From Gammaproteobacteria bacterium (GTDB lineage: Bacteria > Pseudomonadota > Gammaproteobacteria > Pseudomonadales > Cellvibrionaceae), in contig JAGKWO010000014.1 of the NCBI GenBank assembly GCA_021151835.1, positions 43,102 through 107,101 of the forward strand: a stretch of DNA of 64,000 nt, written 5' to 3'. Positions within the stretch are counted from its first letter, which is position 1. Every line of letters starts with the position of its first letter. Below the pieces are notes generated by a model, which was not told where the DNA came from, made no database searches, and saw only the letters and a list, made by a program, of their open reading frames with translations. A program made the translations under genes and the position numbers. Positions 53,082 to 62,690 of this stretch are shown here, piece after piece.

Positions 53082-53402
53082 ATGGATAATGTGACCTCTC
53101 TACCTGTTTCAACCAACCCCTGCATTATTAAACTCGATCAATTCCAATACGCTTTTTACCAACAATCCCGACTTGAAATTCATTCTCCCGACGGTGAATG
53201 CCTTGTGCAATGTGGCGAGGAATTAACGCGTATAGCGGAAGAAGATGCGATTTATCAATTGTGGGAGCAGGCGTGTTTATTGGAAGTGTTGTTTGATCAA
53301 ATTCAGGATGATGTGAAATTACCGCTACAAGCTGTGACCAGCCTTGCCGATATGATGGGCAGGATAAATGCGCATTTTAAAAAACAAATGCAGAAAGAAT
53401 AA
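53082..53402 (+). CDS. Hypothetical 106-residue protein downstream of the structured leader
   Basis: No family recognised with confidence. Acidic, mainly helical after residue 50 (EELTRIAEEDAIYQLWEQACLLEVLFDQI read in two parts), small Cys content. GTGAG lies upstream of the ATG. Followed by AT-rich DNA and a solitary REP-like hairpin. Probably regulated by the preceding RNA structure. Confidence 0.7.
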   Translation: MDNVTSLPVSTNPCIIKLDQFQYAFYQQSRLEIHSPDGECLVQCGEELTRIAEEDAIYQLWEQACLLEVLFDQIQDDVKLPLQAVTSLADMMGRINAHFKKQMQKE

Positions 53403-53520
53403 AATATAAAACGCAAAAAAATAGGCGGCTGAAAGGCCGTCTTTTTTAAAGATATATATTTTCCATTTTAAATATTGGGTGTTTTTAAGATTGGTTTTTT
53501 TTGTGTTTGGCAAGATGGTC

Positions 53521-53565
53521 ATGTTGGGGGCGTTCCTCAGGCTACGCGCCCCGCCCAATCTACGG
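53521..53565. repeat. Solitary REP-like hairpin
   Basis: atgttggg...cccaatctacgg with an inner GC-rich stem (ggggcg / cgcgcccc). The ends match the right and left ends of copies A-C, so it looks like a half element. Confidence 0.5.
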
Positions 53566-53627
53566 ACTTTTTTTGCTGACAGCATTAATTTCAAATGCCT
53601 GCTCATCATGCTTTGCTTATTTGCGGA

Positions 53628-53975
53628 TTAATCGTCGCGCGTCAGCACTTCCAGCAATTCAATTTCAAAAATTAAATTCGAATTGGGTTTTATCAGCGGG
53701 CCGATCTGGCGTTCACCATAAGCGAGATGTGAGGGAACGTGCAGTTTGCGTTTACCGCCGACTTGCATGCCCATCAGGCCCTGGTCCCAGCCTTTAATCA
53801 CTCGACCGGTGCCGATCACACATTGGAAAGGTTTGCCTTTGCGATGGGAGGAATCAAATTCAGTACCGTCTTCAAGCCAGCCGGTGTAATGCGTAGTGAT
53901 GAGCGCGCCTTTGACCACGGCTTTTCCAGTGCTGGGGACGAGGTCCTCGACAATCAGTTCAGAAATGGCAGACAT
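53628..53975 (-). CDS. FKBP-type peptidyl-prolyl cis-trans isomerase
   Basis: 115 residues, one FKBP domain without signal peptide. TTHYTGWLEDGTEFDSS, VIKGWDQGLMGM, GGKRKLHVPSHLAYG: all active-site positions of FKBPs (Tyr, Asp, Trp) are visible. Cytoplasmic foldase. Seven bases after chpC, same direction, so it is at the end of the pil-chp operon. Confidence 0.93.
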   Translation of the reverse strand: MSAISELIVEDLVPSTGKAVVKGALITTHYTGWLEDGTEFDSSHRKGKPFQCVIGTGRVIKGWDQGLMGMQVGGKRKLHVPSHLAYGERQIGPLIKPNSNLIFEIELLEVLTRDD

Positions 53976-53981
53976 AGCGGT

Positions 53982-54464
53982 TTATTCGAGATGCAAGTAG
54001 TCGAGGAAAGCACGTTCCATGGCTTCAACATCGGGAATCACCGCTTCTTCGCCGGCCCAGGAAACATGCATCAGTTCGAAAGGTTTTTTGTCAGCGTCTT
54101 CGCGCTCGGTGATTTCTTCTTCGGTTACGCGCGCCAGGCGTGGCAAGCCCTGGGTGATGATGGCAATAAAAGGCAGGGATTCGTGCACGCCGGTGGTGTT
54201 GATTACCGCAAAACGTGAGCGGCTGCTGACGCCGGGTTTTTCTTCACCGTTTAGTACTTCAAACGCAAGCAGCGGGATGGTTTGTTCGCGCCAACTGCAA
54301 TTGCCCAGATACCAGGCGGGAGCGTCCTGCACCGGGACTACCTGCGAGACCGGCACAATTTCAGCAATTGTCACGTTGGGGGTCAGCAATTGCCGCCCTT
54401 GCAACGGGATCAGCAGGCTCGCCACTTCTTCGATTTTTTTCTCTATGCGTTGGGGCGCTCTCAT
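53982..54464 (-). CDS. chpC: CheW-like chemosensory adaptor, ChpC
   Basis: 160 residues, CheW fold (LIPLQGRQLLTPNVTIAEIVP; WYLGNCSWREQTIPLLAFEVL). Links the PilJ receptor to ChpA. Position after chpB matches the Pseudomonas pilG-H-I-J-K-chpA-B-C order, which supports the ChpC name. Confidence 0.88.
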   Translation of the reverse strand: MRAPQRIEKKIEEVASLLIPLQGRQLLTPNVTIAEIVPVSQVVPVQDAPAWYLGNCSWREQTIPLLAFEVLNGEEKPGVSSRSRFAVINTTGVHESLPFIAIITQGLPRLARVTEEEITEREDADKKPFELMHVSWAGEEAVIPDVEAMERAFLDYLHLE

Positions 54465-54497
54465 GGTGTTTCCTGTGACTGTTCGCTGTTATTGCGT

Positions 54498-55466
54498 TTA
54501 TGAGTTTACGTTTTTAGCTACCCGCAGCGGGCTTTTGGCGGCTCGGGTGAGCCGGTGTTTGTTGACCAGCTTGCCCAGCGCCTTGGCCAGATACTCCGGG
54601 GTACCCGAGAGGCCGACGCAACCGGTGGCAAGGGCCGAGACCGGCATGGAATCGCTGGTGCAATCATCCGGCCGTTGTACCCATACTTGCCCGCCCACCT
54701 GTTTCATGATGCGACAACTGGCGGCACCATCATCGCCCATTCCGGTAAAGATAATCAAACCGCTGCGTTCCCGGTATATCTGTGCGGCATTGGCGGCGAC
54801 CTGGTCTATCGAGGGCGCATAACTGCCTTTCCAGGGCTGGCCATAATTGATCACCAGCGTGCCGTTGGTAAGCAGTTCTACCGAATCTTTCGCGGTAATC
54901 AGGGTCAGGCTATTGGCTTCCAGTACCAGCCCCTGGGTCGCCACCATTGCCGGGTAGCTTCCGGCGTTGGTCATCATCCGGTTCAGGGTAATTGCCTGGT
55001 TGGCGTCGATGTGCTGCACATAGACAAAGGCGATCCCCAGATTTGCGGGCAGGGCGGCCAAAAACCGTTTCACGGCTGCCGGTCCACCGGTGGAGGCGGC
55101 AAGTACCCACAACTCGCTCGCCGGTTCCGCTTGCTGCAGGTTGATATCCCCGCGCAAACGCTGCAAACGCAAACTGGTGCGGCGCAGCCAGGCACTGTGC
55201 TCTTCCGAGCCGGCGGCAAACTCGCTGCTATCGCTCAATATCACCGGTATGCGGCTGCGGCTGAATAACGTTTCCAGTAGCAGCAGGTCATCGGCATAGT
55301 CTTCGGCCACATCGACCAGCCAGGCATCCAGGTTCTCATCCTCCACCAACTGCCGGGCATGCCCCAGCAGCAGTTGGTGGGCCAGTTTATGGCCGGATTT
55401 GGCAATCAGCTGCGCCAATACCTGCTGCTTGGGGGCGCTGTCGACCAGAATGCCCAGACGAAGCAT
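54498..55466 (-). CDS. chpB: CheB-type methylesterase, ChpB
   Basis: 322 residues. The C-terminal CheB catalytic domain (about 120-300) shows AASTGGP (Ser), YVQHID (His) and FTGMGDDGA (Asp). The N-terminal 110 residues are receiver-like but lack an obvious phospho-Asp context (DAWLVDVAEDY is the nearest). It removes methyl groups from the PilJ receptor. Ten bases before chpA in coordinate terms, same operon. Confidence 0.9.
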   Translation of the reverse strand: MLRLGILVDSAPKQQVLAQLIAKSGHKLAHQLLLGHARQLVEDENLDAWLVDVAEDYADDLLLLETLFSRSRIPVILSDSSEFAAGSEEHSAWLRRTSLRLQRLRGDINLQQAEPASELWVLAASTGGPAAVKRFLAALPANLGIAFVYVQHIDANQAITLNRMMTNAGSYPAMVATQGLVLEANSLTLITAKDSVELLTNGTLVINYGQPWKGSYAPSIDQVAANAAQIYRERSGLIIFTGMGDDGAASCRIMKQVGGQVWVQRPDDCTSDSMPVSALATGCVGLSGTPEYLAKALGKLVNKHRLTRAAKSPLRVAKNVNS

Positions 55467-55475
55467 GGCTGCCCC

Positions 55476-58148
55476 TTATTTTTTCAGCAGCTCGTTGATA
55501 TTGGTGAGCAGCAGGTCCTCCTGGTAGGGTTTACCCATGTATTTGTTTACGCCCAGGCTGAACGCCCGCTCGCGGTGTTTTTCACCGGTGCGCGAAGTGA
55601 TCATAATGATCGGCAGATCTTTCAGGCGCGAACTGGTGCGTATGTTTTTAGCTACTTCGAAGCCGTCCATGCGTGGCATCTCGATATCGAGCAACATTAC
55701 ATCCGGGATATGGTCTTGCAGCAATTGCAGTGCTTCAACCCCGTCTTTGGCGGTGATCACACGGAAACCTTCGCGCTCCAGGAAGCGGCCGGTTACCTTG
55801 CGTACGGTTACCGAGTCGTCCACCACCATAATGGTTTTTTCGCTTTGATCTTCTTCGGCGACGGGCAATGCCTTGAGTGGCTCCAGCTGGATTGCATGCT
55901 GGTTACCCAATGCAAGCTGCTCGCGGATCATCGCGTGCAGATCCAGGATGACTACGACGCTACCGTCACCCATTACCGTGGCGCCGGACACACCGCGCAC
56001 GGCGCTGAATTGCGCACCCAATGTTTTCACCACAATTTCGCGCGAGCCGAGCAGGCGATCCACTTGCAGTGCCACCGTGTGTTCAGTGCTACGCACCAGG
56101 ACTACGGGCAATGGCAGCAATTGGCCATCCAGTTTGGGCTGGGCGGCGGAATCCAGCAACGCACCCAGGTAGCGGACGAGATATTGCTCGCCGGCATAAT
56201 CGAAGCGCGCGCTTTCATCCTGATAGTAATGTTCAAGTTCAAACGGGCTGACGCGCACAATACCTTCGATAGTATTGAGCGGGATGGCGTAGAGATCGTC
56301 GCCGATCTGTACCATCAAGGCGCGGTTAACCGATACGGTGAACGGCAGGCGAATGGTGAACTCGGTGCCTGAGCCCCAGTTGGAATCGATAAACATGGCG
56401 CCACCGAGCTGTTTGATCTCGGAGTGCACCACGTCCATGCCCACACCGCGGCCGGAAATCTGGGTAACTTTTTCGGCGGTACTGAAACCGGCGTGGAGGA
56501 TGAACTGGATTACATCCTGGTCAGCCAACTGCGCATCGGCGGCCATCAAGCCACGCTCAATCGCTTTTTCGCGCACGCGTTTCAGGTTGATACCGCGGCC
56601 ATCGTCGACCAGGCGCAAAATCACGTCGCCGCCTTCGCGCCCCAGGGTCAGGAGGATACGGCCATTGGGGTTTTTACCGGCAGCGATACGCTCGTCCGGC
56701 AGTTCAATACCGTGGTCTACCGCGTTACGCAGCATATGTTCCAGCGGCGCAACCATGCGTTCGAGAACGGTACGGTCCAGTTCACCTTCGACGTTATCGA
56801 GTTCGAAATCGACCTCTTTGCCCAATTCGGTCGCCGCTTGACGCACGATACGGCGCAAGCGCGGCACCAGACGGGAGAAGGGCACCATGCGCGAACGCAT
56901 CAGGCCTTCCTGCAAATCGGTATTAATCCGCGATTGTTGCAGCAGCAGGGTTTCGGTATCGCGGGTTTTATCCGCGAGGGTGTATTTCAGGTCCATCAAG
57001 TCAGACGCGGACTCGATCAGCGAGCGCGATAGCTGCTGCAATTGCGAGTAACGGTCCATCTCCAATGGATCGAATTCCTCGTGTTGCGCCATTTGTTCCT
57101 GGCGGAACAGAACCTGCGCTTCGGTTTCGATATCCAGGCGGCGCAGCTGTTCTTGTAAACGCTGGATGGTGGAGTCCATCTCTTCGATAGCACCGCCCAG
57201 GTCGCTGACCTGCTGCTCCATACGGCCGCGGCTGATGGAGGTTTCACCGGCGAGGTTTACCAGTTCCTCCAGCAATTCGGCCGAAACCTTAACCACTTCT
57301 TGCGGGCCGGTCCGGCGCGCCGCCAAATGTTGTACCTGCGCAGGGCCGGTATTGCCCGAGCGCAAGCCACCACCATATTCCGTTCCCGGAACCGTGGGTG
57401 TATTGGCGGTTGACGGTTTGGCCTTCGGCGCAAAGGTCAGGACATTCGGTTTTTCAGTAGCAATACCTTCGGGACTAAAAGGCGTGGCGATATCGCGGGT
57501 GTTATCAACCACCACGCGCGGTTTTTCAAACACCGGCGTATCCTGCTCGTCAGCGCCAGCATCTTCTGCCGTTTCTTCATCGGCAATAAAGCGCAGGTCT
57601 TCCACGACTTCGTCGACGCTAACATAAGTATCCAGCAAGGGTGGCTCAGCGTCCGGCCGCGGTTTAGCGGGGGCGGCGGGTTCCGGCACGGCTTCGCCAC
57701 TCAGGCGTTTACGGGCAAGTTCGACGCCGGAATGCAGGCGATCCTGATAATGATGCAGACGGTTGAAAAAGGATTGGTCCAGCTCCGCATCTTCATCCAT
57801 GTCGATCAGGATGGTTTCAAAATCATGGGACAGATCGCCCAGATCCATCATGCCCGCGAGGCGCGCACCACCCTTGAAGGTATGCAGGGAGCGTTTTAAC
57901 TGCTCAACACAATCGGTGTTGTTCCAGTCGTCTTGCCATTCGTTCAGCGAGCCGTCGATTTCTTCCAGCAATTCACCGGCTTCTTCGAGGAAGATTTCGA
58001 CAATTTCCGGATCAAATTCATCATCGTCTTGCGCTTCATCGAACGACTCTACAACCTCCTGTTCGGCTTCGGCTTCGGCTTCGGCTTCGGCTTCGGCTTC
58101 GGCTTCGGCTTCGGCTTCGGCTTCGGCCATCCAGTTCAAGGTGTTCAT
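55476..58148 (-). CDS. chpA: ChpA, C-terminal half (Hpt-kinase-CheW-receiver), separated by frameshift
   Basis: About 890 residues. After an (Ala-Glu)11 stretch: Hpt domain (LHTFKGGARLAG, phospho-His), kinase dimerisation region, HATPase (HMLRNAVDHGI, DDGRGI, GRGVGMDVV), CheW-like domain, and a C-terminal receiver (VVDDSVTVRKV, LLDIEMPRMDG with phospho-Asp, Lys in MGKPYQ). CheA-type kinase of type IV pilus chemosensing. It has no proper upstream start; ATG 58148 with GGAG 12 bases away may allow re-initiation. It should be continuous with 58036-62619 in an intact gene. Confidence 0.88.
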   Translation of the reverse strand: MNTLNWMAEAEAEAEAEAEAEAEAEAEAEQEVVESFDEAQDDDEFDPEIVEIFLEEAGELLEEIDGSLNEWQDDWNNTDCVEQLKRSLHTFKGGARLAGMMDLGDLSHDFETILIDMDEDAELDQSFFNRLHHYQDRLHSGVELARKRLSGEAVPEPAAPAKPRPDAEPPLLDTYVSVDEVVEDLRFIADEETAEDAGADEQDTPVFEKPRVVVDNTRDIATPFSPEGIATEKPNVLTFAPKAKPSTANTPTVPGTEYGGGLRSGNTGPAQVQHLAARRTGPQEVVKVSAELLEELVNLAGETSISRGRMEQQVSDLGGAIEEMDSTIQRLQEQLRRLDIETEAQVLFRQEQMAQHEEFDPLEMDRYSQLQQLSRSLIESASDLMDLKYTLADKTRDTETLLLQQSRINTDLQEGLMRSRMVPFSRLVPRLRRIVRQAATELGKEVDFELDNVEGELDRTVLERMVAPLEHMLRNAVDHGIELPDERIAAGKNPNGRILLTLGREGGDVILRLVDDGRGINLKRVREKAIERGLMAADAQLADQDVIQFILHAGFSTAEKVTQISGRGVGMDVVHSEIKQLGGAMFIDSNWGSGTEFTIRLPFTVSVNRALMVQIGDDLYAIPLNTIEGIVRVSPFELEHYYQDESARFDYAGEQYLVRYLGALLDSAAQPKLDGQLLPLPVVLVRSTEHTVALQVDRLLGSREIVVKTLGAQFSAVRGVSGATVMGDGSVVVILDLHAMIREQLALGNQHAIQLEPLKALPVAEEDQSEKTIMVVDDSVTVRKVTGRFLEREGFRVITAKDGVEALQLLQDHIPDVMLLDIEMPRMDGFEVAKNIRTSSRLKDLPIIMITSRTGEKHRERAFSLGVNKYMGKPYQEDLLLTNINELLKK

Positions 58149-61100
58149 CCGGGGTAATCGCTCCGGCGAAATTGATCGCTTCATCCAGTGTGATTGCATC
58201 ACCAAAGTCTACTGTTTCGCCAGGTTCTATTGGCTCACCAATAGCAATCGCTTCACCAAAACCGACCGCTGTTTCTGCCAGATCCAGGGTTTCAAGTTCG
58301 ATGGTTTCGTCAGCTGCTTCCGCCAGGGACTCAGGCTCAACAACATCAGTCAGCTCGATTGCTTCATCAAGTAGTACCGGCTCGGCGGCCAGATCGAGGG
58401 TCTCATCCGGGTCGATGGTTTCAACAAAAACGATCTCTTCGCTGAGTTCCAGCACTGAATCGGGTGATTCCAGCTCGGAAATTTCAATGTGCTCATCAAA
58501 CCCATAGGCGGGTTCATTCAGGGCGAGGGTGCGGTCAAGAGCGCCATCAGGCGCAGAAATTTCGGAGAAATCGATGGATTCACCGACGTCAGAGCCGTCG
58601 ATATCGATTGTCGCGCCCAGGTTGACCACTTCAGTGGTTAGCTCATCCGCATCAATCTCATCTGTCAGCTCAATGACTTCGCCCAGCTCCAGGGTTTCTT
58701 CACCGTCGCTGGCGTCCTCTTCCAGGAGCAAGAGTTCATCGGCCGGTTCAGCGACTACCAAGGCGTCAACGTCCAGGGTTGGCAGTTCGAACTCGCTATT
58801 GGCTGCATTCGAAGAATCTTCCTCAGCGACCTGGTCAATAAGCGGGATTTCCTCGCTAATGAACGGTATCTGGTCGTTGGCCAAACTGGTAATCGTGACC
58901 ACTTCGTTGCTAAGTAATTCGTCCAGCGCCGCGTTGATGTTTTCCGGAATACCATTGAGGTTTTGGCCGGCGGCGATGGCGTCAACCATATCCAGCAACG
59001 CGGTATGTGCATTATTCAGGGTGCTGCAAATGGCGGGTGAACAGCGCAATTGGTCGGCGATCACCGCTTCGTACACGTTGTGCAATTTGGCGCTCAGCTC
59101 TGCCATGGCCGGCAAATAAGCATGGGCCGCTGCCTGGGTGAGCTTGCCAAGCTCATCCATGATGGGCGTCAAATGCACGGTATTGCGCGGGTTTTCCTGC
59201 CATTGGGCGATGATCTTGTCGGCATCCAGCAACAAGTTCATTTCCTCGGCCATGAAGATGGCCAGCAATTCCGGATCTACCGGGCGTTTGCCGGTTTCAT
59301 CCAGTTCTTGCAGCCTGACCAGCGGCGCAATGTGCAGCTCGCGCAATTCATGTACACGGGCAATAAATTGCTGCAGGCGAGGGATATCAACATCCTCGCC
59401 CACTTCAATTTGCTGCAGCGCAATTTGCGTATAACTGACGGCATCACGCAACAACTGGAGGATATCGTCGTTGATATTAACGTGATAAGAGCGCAGCTCC
59501 TTAACAAAACGCTCCAGTGGCGTAGCCAGCTCAGCCACCGGCGTCACTTCCGCCATGTGGGCGCTGCCCTTAAGGGTATGCAGCGCACGCTGCATATCTT
59601 CGCTGGGTGGCTCATAGATGGGCGCTTCCGCTTCCATCCGTAAAATAAACTGCTGTACTACATGCAGGTGATATACCGCCTCGGCGCCAAAAATATCCCA
59701 CAATTGGGCATCCGGATCGTCGATATCGATATCTTCATCCAGCGATTCGTTGTAATTGAAACTGGCTGGTTGTAACTCGTTATCTGCCTGGCCGGGTTGT
59801 AATTCCCCGTCATTCGCTTCTTCGTCAACCAATTCGAGCGTCGGTTCAAACGCAACCGGTTCGCCGATTTCCTCGTCAAAGGTGAGGATTTCATCCTCAC
59901 TGGCAGGTTGGAGTTCACTCAGTAACGCAGGTTTGATCGCCTCGTCAGCAGATGCGTCTTCCAGGTCCATCTCTTCTTCAATTTCGACCAGGTCTTCATT
60001 CGCTTCGGCTGCTTGCTGCGCAACAATGTCGGCGGCGCTGGTTTGGCCGGCAGGGTCAGTTTCCAGCTCGGCCAGCAAGGCCTCGGGAACTACACCTTGC
60101 GACAATGATTGGGCTTGCAGGCGATAGGTTTCTGCCTGCTCGGCATGCGGATTGGGTTGATTATCGCGGAAAGCGGCGATCATATCCGGCAACAGCCCGC
60201 GCACTTTTTCGATGATATGGACATGCACCGCACCCGCCACAATGGTGTGGTCGATCACGCGGTTCAGCATGTTTTCAATCGCCCAGGCCAGCTCGCCAAT
60301 ATCGTTGGCGCCGACCATGCGCCCGCTACCTTTCAAGGTATGGAAGGCGCGGCGGAATTCGGTCAGGGAATTGTTATCGTCAAAATTCTGCGCCCAGCGC
60401 GGGAAATATTCACCGATGGTCTCGGTAACTTCGCCGGCTTCCTCAATGAAGATTTCAATGATTTCATCATCGATATCGTCATTGTCTTCACGCTGGATTA
60501 CCGGTGCGTTGTTGGTGGCGATTAGTGTTGGTTCATCAGTCTCTTCAACAGGAGCTTCTTCGGCCTCGTTAACAATAGTTTCTTCAACAAGGCTCGCTTC
60601 CACAACCGCATCCTCCTCATCACTGATGAGGTTTTCTGTCTGGTCAGGAACAGTGGCTTGAATAGTTTCCGCTGCAAGGTCGGTTGTATCCGGTTGTTCA
60701 TCATTGCTTTCGGCTGTTTCCGGCACTGCCCGGGCGTAGATAGCTTCCAGCTGGCTGGAAGCTTCTTCTTCGCTCGCAACCACGGCTTCCGCATAGGCAG
60801 TCTTGCCATAAGCAGCCGCTAATTCGGCTTCTTCGCTCGTTTCCGCGTGGGAACTGCCATGGGCGTTAGCGAGTGCTAAAGCTGTATCAGTATTGGTTGC
60901 ATCGGCCTTGCTGGTTTTGGCTACCGCATAGCCCAGGCTGGCAACACTTTCTTCGGCCACACTGAGTAGCAAATCGTTTTCGTCTTTACGGCCGCCGCTG
61001 CTCAACCGCTCCAGGTAATATTCGACGCTGGTAATAGCATCCGCGAGGGTATCCAGCGTCGTCCATTGCGGGGTGCTGTCCTGTTCCAGTAATTGTTCTT

Positions 61101-62619
61101 CGATAAAACGTGCGCAGGCTCCGAGAATCCGGGCCGGGCGGGGCAGCGGCATGATTTCCAAGCCACCGCGAATTTCGCGCAGGGTAGTGGGCACGCTCTG
61201 TAAATGCTGGCGGTTCCACTGCGATGCAATGTATTCGATGATTGCGTCTTTGGCGTGTTCCAGGCCATTGCGCGATTCGCGCAGTACCGATTCTTTGGCG
61301 CGGGTCAGGGTGATATCGGATTCATCCGCTTGTTTTGGATCTTGCCCGCCCGGTTCGGTCAGGCTGTCGAGCGCGTTTTCAACGGAAATAATCTGGCTCG
61401 CAATCGCCAGCAATTGCTCGTCATTCAGCTGGCTATTGGATTCAACCACCAGCTCCAGCGCTGCGCCCTGTTCAAGGATGCGCTTGCGCAAATCACCAAG
61501 CCCCAGCACGGCCATGGTATCGGCAACGCGTTTTACAATCGGCAAGGCGTCGCCAAGTGTGGCCTGGGTATCCCCGCCAGCGAGGCAGACATCCAGGCTG
61601 TTTTTGATCAGGTTAAGTTCTTCTTTCAATGCGCCAACCACCGAGCGCATGGCATCGGCGTCGGGCACCGACAGCATATCCTGGGTGTCATCGCCGGTTT
61701 CCTTGCCTTCCAGCAGCGCTTCTTCGAGGTGATAGGTTTCGTAAATGCGCTGCAAATGGGAGTTGGGCGGAAAGCCGGGCGCGTGTTTGCCCGCGCGGGC
61801 GACGTAATAAAGCAGGTTTTTGATCAGTTCGTCGTTGGTAAAACTGTTCAGCGCTTTTACGCCGTGGACCGCAAGGACTTTGATTTCTTTATCCAGCTGG
61901 CGCAGCAGGTTTTTGACTGCAACACTGATTTCGATTGCATCGATTTCAATCGCTTCCACTAACGCGACGCAAATATCCCACAACGCGAAACGCGCGGTAC
62001 CGTGGGTCAGCTTTTGCAAACGGGAAAAGGCTTTTTGCAAATAGGCCAGGTTTTCATCCGGGTTAACGCCGCGGATAAAGCCGGAAGCGGCGTACTGGTA
62101 CATCTGGCGCAGCTTGAGCACCATCGCCTGGAATTGCACATTGTCATTAGTGACCGGCAGGCGCGCACCGCTGACTTTTTTTGCGGGCGTTAAATTCGGT
62201 ACGAACAGCTTGGTATCGGTAAGCAGGCTTTCGCCGCGCACGGCGCGCAAGTCGTTGAGTAACGGCAATACGATTAAGGGGTTATCTTTGCGGGTGGCTT
62301 TTACCTGGTCCAGGTAAAGCGGGAATTGCAAAATGGCGCGCATCAGGACTTCTTGCGCTTCACTGGTGTTGGCAACCGTGTTGGCGATCATCGCCTGGGT
62401 CAGTTGCTCCATTTCACTGGCGAGCATGGCGGCGCCATAGAACTCTACCATTTGCAGGCTGCCATGGACCTGATGGATATGGGTCAAACAGAAGCGGATG
62501 CGCGCTGCATCCTTGGGATTTTCCACATAACTTTCGAGCGATTGGCGCGCTTCTTTAAGCGTTTCGCTGATCTCGTGGATCAACCAATCCAACGCGGCAA
62601 AATTGCGATTGTCTGCCAT
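58036..62619 (-). CDS. chpA: ChpA, N-terminal half (multiple Hpt domains), ends by frameshift in a repeat
   Basis: 1527 residues. Hpt-like modules with HQVHGSLQM (N-terminal, about residue 48-56), AFHTLKGSGRMVG (about 750) and LHTLKGSAHM (about 1015), plus degenerate ones, joined by long acidic linkers. The reading frame ends in Arg-Ser repeats (RSRSRS...), a frame-shifted reading of the GCCGAA hexanucleotide, followed by 10 odd residues and a stop. The other frame gives acidic Ala-Glu repeats that continue into the kinase half. So one gene of about 7.1 kb is split. Confidence 0.88.
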   Translation of the reverse strand: MADNRNFAALDWLIHEISETLKEARQSLESYVENPKDAARIRFCLTHIHQVHGSLQMVEFYGAAMLASEMEQLTQAMIANTVANTSEAQEVLMRAILQFPLYLDQVKATRKDNPLIVLPLLNDLRAVRGESLLTDTKLFVPNLTPAKKVSGARLPVTNDNVQFQAMVLKLRQMYQYAASGFIRGVNPDENLAYLQKAFSRLQKLTHGTARFALWDICVALVEAIEIDAIEISVAVKNLLRQLDKEIKVLAVHGVKALNSFTNDELIKNLLYYVARAGKHAPGFPPNSHLQRIYETYHLEEALLEGKETGDDTQDMLSVPDADAMRSVVGALKEELNLIKNSLDVCLAGGDTQATLGDALPIVKRVADTMAVLGLGDLRKRILEQGAALELVVESNSQLNDEQLLAIASQIISVENALDSLTEPGGQDPKQADESDITLTRAKESVLRESRNGLEHAKDAIIEYIASQWNRQHLQSVPTTLREIRGGLEIMPLPRPARILGACARFIEEQLLEQDSTPQWTTLDTLADAITSVEYYLERLSSGGRKDENDLLLSVAEESVASLGYAVAKTSKADATNTDTALALANAHGSSHAETSEEAELAAAYGKTAYAEAVVASEEEASSQLEAIYARAVPETAESNDEQPDTTDLAAETIQATVPDQTENLISDEEDAVVEASLVEETIVNEAEEAPVEETDEPTLIATNNAPVIQREDNDDIDDEIIEIFIEEAGEVTETIGEYFPRWAQNFDDNNSLTEFRRAFHTLKGSGRMVGANDIGELAWAIENMLNRVIDHTIVAGAVHVHIIEKVRGLLPDMIAAFRDNQPNPHAEQAETYRLQAQSLSQGVVPEALLAELETDPAGQTSAADIVAQQAAEANEDLVEIEEEMDLEDASADEAIKPALLSELQPASEDEILTFDEEIGEPVAFEPTLELVDEEANDGELQPGQADNELQPASFNYNESLDEDIDIDDPDAQLWDIFGAEAVYHLHVVQQFILRMEAEAPIYEPPSEDMQRALHTLKGSAHMAEVTPVAELATPLERFVKELRSYHVNINDDILQLLRDAVSYTQIALQQIEVGEDVDIPRLQQFIARVHELRELHIAPLVRLQELDETGKRPVDPELLAIFMAEEMNLLLDADKIIAQWQENPRNTVHLTPIMDELGKLTQAAAHAYLPAMAELSAKLHNVYEAVIADQLRCSPAICSTLNNAHTALLDMVDAIAAGQNLNGIPENINAALDELLSNEVVTITSLANDQIPFISEEIPLIDQVAEEDSSNAANSEFELPTLDVDALVVAEPADELLLLEEDASDGEETLELGEVIELTDEIDADELTTEVVNLGATIDIDGSDVGESIDFSEISAPDGALDRTLALNEPAYGFDEHIEISELESPDSVLELSEEIVFVETIDPDETLDLAAEPVLLDEAIELTDVVEPESLAEAADETIELETLDLAETAVGFGEAIAIGEPIEPGETVDFGDAITLDEAINFAGAITPDEHLELDGRSRSRSRSRSRSRSRSRSRSRTGGCRVVR
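58062..58127. repeat. chpA: Hexanucleotide tandem repeat in chpA
   Basis: Eleven copies of the 6-bp unit (ggcttc on the plus strand), all identical, coding for (Ala-Glu)11 on the minus strand in the kinase frame and Arg-Ser in the N-terminal frame. Copy-number changes would alter linker length but not frame. Confidence 0.92.
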
Positions 62620-62690
62620 GCAGAACTATCCTCTCAGTATTCTCGCTCAGTGCGACTTTGCTATTTTTGGTAGTCGTTTTTTTAGCACTA

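Noticed and set aside
58062..58127. Regular hexanucleotide repeat as a CRISPR or SR-rich protein domain
   Set aside because: Units are 6 bp without spacers. The Arg-Ser reading results from the wrong frame; the Ala-Glu reading fits the protein.
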